Source: Prevotellaceae bacterium UBA3849 (GTDB lineage: Bacteria; Bacteroidota; Bacteroidia; Bacteroidales; Bacteroidaceae). From it: DNA of 15,319 nt. Made by a program: the position numbers and the translations under genes. The notes below the pieces were generated by a model. It had not been told where the DNA came from and made no database searches. It was given only the letters and a program-made list of their open reading frames with translations. The stretch is from contig DGHL01000046.1 of the NCBI GenBank assembly GCA_002392645.1, positions 1 to 15,319 on the forward strand. Direction: 5' to 3'. Within the stretch, counting starts at the first letter, position 1. The number at the start of each line of letters is the position of its first letter. Positions 11,929-15,319 of this stretch are shown piece after piece.

Positions 11929-13791
11929 TTATTCCGCAGGTACTACCTTGCGACTTATCAGTTTTCTCTTTCCATTTACCATCTTGTAACGGCTGATTAT
12001 CTTTGTCCCCTGCTGATAATTCATGCCTTGCTTGTCCGACTCTTTCCCAGCTTGCCTTTCCGACCGCTTAGCGGAATCTTTCCTCTCCGATACCTGCTGC
12101 TCGACATATCTCGTCTTGGCTGCTGCATGTGTCTCAAGGGTTGTGTCTATATCCACCTTTATTGCCGGATGACAATTCGCGAATAATTTTTCTTTCTTGT
12201 CTGGATCATTCAATATTTCCAGCAAAGGAGAATCCGAACATATTCTTATCTTTTCCAACGAAGTGCAGTCGCTGAAACTGGTAGCCGAAACCTTTGCCAA
12301 CGATGGAATGGTAATTTCCTTTATTCTTGTATTATGCCAGAAAGCGTAGTTGCCTATAGAGAACGTATTTGCCGGAAGCACCACACTTTCCAGATTGTCG
12401 CATTTTGCAAACATCTGATATTCTATTATATCTTCTCTGGTTCTCTTGCTGAAATCATAATATCTTGAATTGGTGCTGACATAAGGCACGGTATCTCGCA
12501 CTATCTCTGCTTCTGCAAGGTTGAGCCTCGCAAGTACACCAAACCACGAAAACGTGTCGCACGGTTCCACACCCCCTGCCATCCTACGCAAGATTCTGAT
12601 GTCATCACCGTTGATTTTCCCTTTTATGGTAAGGTCGGATATGTTGGCACACTCTTCCGCGCTCAGCACCGTTGCCAGTTTTCCGGCTTCATCGAGTGTT
12701 ATGCTTCTCGTCAGTCCTGTACCCTCCCGCGGTGCAATATTGAGCAAGGCTGTGTCTATGAAAGAATACTTACTCGTTGACGTCCTCACTATAGGAAAGC
12801 GGTACCATCCATCATACGAACCGCCCCACCCCATATTGAGATGCAGGAAGTCGTCATAGGCTCCGTCGCAGACAAAGACGTGGTGACCGCCTGTAAGTAT
12901 GACTGGTCTGCCATGCTCAAGTTCTTCACGTATCAACGTGACGATTGCCGTCTCATCCGTTTCATGCTTGTCAACAAGATACATCCTTGGCGAGTAACCG
13001 AAGTTTTCCACCAAGGCTCTCTTGAAATAAAATGAAGATGAAGACGTCTCATTATGACCATAGTCCGCCTTAACTGCTTTTCCTATCATCTCCATGAGTT
13101 GGTTGACGCGTGTGTCTTTCTTGGTGTTTCTCAGAATATAGTTAGGAATATTCGTCCAATCTATAGACACACCATCCATGTTCACACTCTGCAGTCTGCC
13201 AGACTTGTCTCTATAGCTGAATGTGCCAGATGTCTTGTCCGGCCATTGATGATACTTCATCAGCTGTCCAAGTGCCACCGGTCCGCAGCCATATTTCACA
13301 TCTTCATTCTGTCCGACACAGTTTCCGTCTAAAGACAACTGTGTCCAACGAATGGTATAAAGCATAGGATTAATCCTCAGTGGCTGCACTTGGAATCTAT
13401 TTTCTTTGGGCAGTTCACCGCTGTAGATGTCACTTATCAACTTATCGTAATAGCTAAACAAGTGCATGAAGGTCTCCGTATCACGTGCCTTGGAGTGAGG
13501 TACGCCTATTGAGAATGCAAGCACCCTGTCGCTCAAGGAATCCGCATACTCCTCACGTGCCATGAGTATAAAGGCATTGGCAGCCATATCGTTAAAGAAG
13601 AACAACCGTTCGGTATATTCCTCCAGTATGAAGTTTATATTACTGACATTCACCCCGCGTGCCTCGAGATAATCCGTTGCAAAATGTCTGGCAAATCCTA
13701 TCTCGTTTGCCTTTGGCTTTGTAACGCTGCCTTGCGCAAAGGACACCGTGATACTGGTAAGGATAGTTATATATAATAAGAAGTATCGCAC
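11929..13791 (-). CDS. secreted C10 (streptopain-like) cysteine protease with BspA-like leucine-rich repeat
   Basis: The 620-residue protein opens with a signal peptide (hydrophobic 4-17, likely cut near SFA-QG, 18-21). A propeptide-like region (about 30-130) precedes a peptidase C10 domain. Cys169 lies in YGCGPVALGQLMKYHQWP, matching the GCVATAxAQIMKYH motif of SpeB. His303 lies in GGHHVFVCDG, and N319/W322 in LNMGWGGSYDGWYRF. After this comes a segment like the leader of BspA proteins (LTIKGKINGDDIRILRRM, 387-404), then LRR_5-type repeats at about 455-520. A basic, repeat-free tail closes the protein; I see no typical type IX secretion domain. The start codon is GTG at 13789-13791, needed to keep the signal peptide because a stop lies six codons upstream. 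It should be exported and degrade proteins outside the cytoplasm. Confidence 0.87.
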   Translation of the reverse strand: MRYFLLYITILTSITVSFAQGSVTKPKANEIGFARHFATDYLEARGVNVSNINFILEEYTERLFFFNDMAANAFILMAREEYADSLSDRVLAFSIGVPHSKARDTETFMHLFSYYDKLISDIYSGELPKENRFQVQPLRINPMLYTIRWTQLSLDGNCVGQNEDVKYGCGPVALGQLMKYHQWPDKTSGTFSYRDKSGRLQSVNMDGVSIDWTNIPNYILRNTKKDTRVNQLMEMIGKAVKADYGHNETSSSSFYFKRALVENFGYSPRMYLVDKHETDETAIVTLIREELEHGRPVILTGGHHVFVCDGAYDDFLHLNMGWGGSYDGWYRFPIVRTSTSKYSFIDTALLNIAPREGTGLTRSITLDEAGKLATVLSAEECANISDLTIKGKINGDDIRILRRMAGGVEPCDTFSWFGVLARLNLAEAEIVRDTVPYVSTNSRYYDFSKRTREDIIEYQMFAKCDNLESVVLPANTFSIGNYAFWHNTRIKEITIPSLAKVSATSFSDCTSLEKIRICSDSPLLEILNDPDKKEKLFANCHPAIKVDIDTTLETHAAAKTRYVEQQVSERKDSAKRSERQAGKESDKQGMNYQQGTKIISRYKMVNGKRKLISRKVVPAE

Positions 13792-13803
13792 TATTTGTTG
13801 TTT

Positions 13804-13856
13804 AAGTCATTATATAAATAACAATGACTTGCATTAGTCTGAACGACTAAATGCAA
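13804..13856. terminator. adjoining inverted repeats between fabD and the C10 protease
   Basis: TTGCATTAGTC (13829-13839) pairs with GACTAAATGCAA (13845-13856) with one bulged base. AAGTCATT (13804-13811) pairs with AATGACTT (13823-13830). The two hairpins share two bases, so they may be alternatives. They lie in the 122-nt gap after the fabD stop and before the protease start, on the same strand, and could end fabD transcription. No matched TTTG/TAnnTTTG promoter for the protease is visible. Confidence 0.5.
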
Positions 13857-13913
13857 ACCATTGTCTATATGTTATATATCTACTGATATCATTATTTTAC
13901 ACTGGTATAACTA

Positions 13914-14810
13914 TCAGTTAATTCCGCTGATTGATATACCTTCTACGCCCTTGGCAATCTTCAGAATCATACCCTGAAGGGCCTTGCCTGGTCCACACTC
14001 AACAAAGTCTGTAGCTCCGTCTGCCATCATCTGCTTAACCTCGTAGGTCCACTTGACTGGAGCTGTGAGCTGTGCTATGAGATTCTGCTTTATCTCGTTG
14101 GCATCTGTGTGTGCCTTTGCATCAACATTCTGATATACTGGGATTCGTGGGTTGCTGAACTCTGTTGCCTCAATGGCAGCCTGCAACTCGTCCTTGGCTG
14201 GCTGCATAAGTGGAGAATGGAACGCTCCGCCCACAGGCAGAACGAGTGCACGCTTTGCACCAGCTTCTTTCAGTTTCTCACAAGCAGCATTGACAGCGTC
14301 AATGTTACCAGAGATAACGAGCTGACCAGGACAGTTATAGTTTGCCGGCACCACAATGTTGCCTTCTGAAGACACCTCTGCACATACTTTCTCTATCACA
14401 TCGTCTGACAATCCGATGATTGCAGCCATTGTTGACGGAGCTGCCTCACAGGCCTTCTGCATAGCCATAGCACGCTTTGAAACGAGCTTCAGACCATCTT
14501 CGAATGACAATGCACCTGCTGCCACAAGGGCTGAGAACTCACCCAGAGAGTGACCTGCCGTCATCTCTGCGTCGAAATCATCACCAAGGCAAATAGCAGA
14601 GATTACAGAATGAAGGAACACAGCAGGCTGCGTTACCTTTGTCTGCTTCAGTTCTTCTGCTGTACCTTCAAACATTATCTTGGTAATCTCAAAACCGAGA
14701 ATCTGGTTTGCCTTGTCAAAAAGTTCTTTTGCTTTAGGATTACTCTCATAGAGATCCTTACCCATACCCGTGAACTGGGCACCCTGTCCAGGAAATACGA
14801 ATGCTTTCAT
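13914..14810 (-). CDS. fabD: malonyl-CoA:ACP transacylase
   Basis: FabD moves malonyl groups from CoA to acyl carrier protein, supplying the extender unit for fatty-acid elongation in the cytoplasm. The 298-residue protein has GQGAQ at residues 8-12, the GHSLGE nucleophile elbow with Ser88, Arg113 for malonate binding, GAFHSPLM with His198, and the closing VECGPGKAL. The order, spacing and length match E. coli FabD (309 aa). Polyketide synthase acyltransferase domains share these motifs, but a single-domain protein of this size beside a ribosomal gene indicates the housekeeping enzyme. ATG 14808-14810 begins directly with the KAFVFPGQG strand. It lies 138 nt downstream of rplI with a hairpin terminator between; no consensus promoter is obvious. 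Confidence 0.95.
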   Translation of the reverse strand: MKAFVFPGQGAQFTGMGKDLYESNPKAKELFDKANQILGFEITKIMFEGTAEELKQTKVTQPAVFLHSVISAICLGDDFDAEMTAGHSLGEFSALVAAGALSFEDGLKLVSKRAMAMQKACEAAPSTMAAIIGLSDDVIEKVCAEVSSEGNIVVPANYNCPGQLVISGNIDAVNAACEKLKEAGAKRALVLPVGGAFHSPLMQPAKDELQAAIEATEFSNPRIPVYQNVDAKAHTDANEIKQNLIAQLTAPVKWTYEVKQMMADGATDFVECGPGKALQGMILKIAKGVEGISISGIN

Positions 14811-14871
14811 TTTGTTTTTCTTTCTTTAAGTAAGTAGTTTTATGGTTTTGTTATGTACTAAAAAGCAAAAA

Positions 14872-14912
14872 GTCCCAGTCACCGTCACTCGTAGGAGTGA
14901 GGTAATCGGGAC
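14872..14912 (-). terminator. terminator of rplI
   Basis: On the minus strand the rplI transcript can fold GTCCC (14908-14912) against GGGAC (14872-14876). A strong inner stem TCACTC-CTAC-GAGTGA (14885-14900) extends by GGT/ACC. It is followed at once by TTTTTGCTTTTT. Outer GCAAAAA/TTTTTGC sequences can lengthen the stem. It begins about 36 nt after the rplI stop codon. Confidence 0.8.
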
Positions 14913-14948
14913 CTTGTCTTTATTTTTGCTTATCAGCTAAAATGCTTT

Positions 14949-15319
14949 TTACTCTGCAGCCTCAGTTGCCTCAGCAACCTCTGCCTGAGCCTCCTCCACT
15001 GCAGGAGCAGCCTCCTGAGCGGCGCTGTTGCCCTCTGCGAGTACAGTTACAGGAATCTCAACCTTAACTTCCTTGTGGAATACCACTGTAGCGGCATACT
15101 CACCTACGGTCTTGATGTCCTTCATAACGATGCGCTTGCGGTCAACCTCAATGCCCTTCTTAGCAAGCTCCTCAGCAACAGTAGCTGAAGTAACTGAACC
15201 ATAGAGCACACCTGTAGCAGAAACCTTAGCCTCAACCTCAACAGAAACGCCGTTGAGCTTCTCAGCTTCCTTCTCTGCAGCAGCAAGGATTGCAGCGAGC
15301 TTGTGAGCCTGCTGCTTCA
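14949..15319 (-). CDS. rplI: 50S ribosomal protein L9 (partial, 5' end outside window)
   Basis: The last 122 codons of L9 are present; the N-terminal domain that binds 23S rRNA lies beyond the window edge. Visible parts are the end of the long central helix (HKLAAILAAAEKEAEKLNG) and the C-terminal domain, whose LYGSVTSATVAEELAKKG matches the LFGSVT-x-DIAEAL block of the family. IKTVGEYAATVVFHKEV follows. After the normal family end near residue VTVLA the protein carries about 28 extra residues rich in Ala and Glu (AEGNSAAQEA... to EATEAAE). The reading frame stays open to base 15319, so the GTG at 15207-15209 is internal and not the start. Confidence 0.93.
   Translation of the reverse strand, partial: KQQAHKLAAILAAAEKEAEKLNGVSVEVEAKVSATGVLYGSVTSATVAEELAKKGIEVDRKRIVMKDIKTVGEYAATVVFHKEVKVEIPVTVLAEGNSAAQEAAPAVEEAQAEVAEATEAAE

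Overview
The window looks like a chromosomal segment of a Bacteroidales bacterium, most likely Prevotella or a close relative. Three things point there. Four promoters fit the Bacteroidetes sigma-factor pattern (TTTG, about 20 nt, TAnnTTTG), and start codons lack Shine-Dalgarno sequences. The gene set is typical: a long FabI, meso-DAP dehydrogenase, a C10/BspA-like secreted protease, and the UPF0237/UPF0210 pair. Intergenic spaces are full of short palindromic repeats. I see no prophage, transposase, tRNA, rRNA or CRISPR array; this is mostly housekeeping chromosome with unusually structured intergenic DNA.

Layout. On the left, an Sfp-type phosphopantetheinyl transferase (minus) is divergent from fabI (plus). 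Next on the plus strand come a PurF-like protein whose glutaminase site is degenerate, a small ACT-domain protein (UPF0237), a UPF0210/DUF711 protein and meso-diaminopimelate dehydrogenase with a strong terminator. A 31-codon remnant of an SH3-domain gene (minus) lies between that terminator and thyA (plus). A 399-nt convergent spacer follows, holding a 22-bp-period repeat array and a large hairpin. From there everything is on the minus strand. Read in transcription order from the right edge, it is rplI (partial), fabD, a secreted C10 cysteine protease with a BspA-like leucine-rich repeat, an intracellular GH13 alpha-amylase, trpS with a long leader holding a 68-bp tandem duplication, and a DMT-family transporter.

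How the genes relate. Three serve fatty-acid synthesis: the phosphopantetheinyl transferase makes holo-ACP, FabD loads malonyl groups and FabI does the last reduction. Ddh supplies meso-DAP for peptidoglycan and lysine, and ThyA supplies dTMP. PurF-like, ACT and UPF0210 have gaps of 77 and 26 nt on one strand and probably form an operon of unknown purpose. This is the most interesting protein-level feature. The PurF-like protein keeps the phosphoribosyltransferase PRPP loop and the four cysteines expected for a Bacillus-type [4Fe-4S] cluster, but lacks the N-terminal cysteine and other glutaminase residues.

The most interesting DNA-level features are the 22-bp-period array after thyA, the repeats before the PurF-like start codon, the 68-bp duplication before trpS, and a roughly 23-bp palindrome found at three separate intergenic sites. 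All family calls come from reading motifs by eye; no database search was run.
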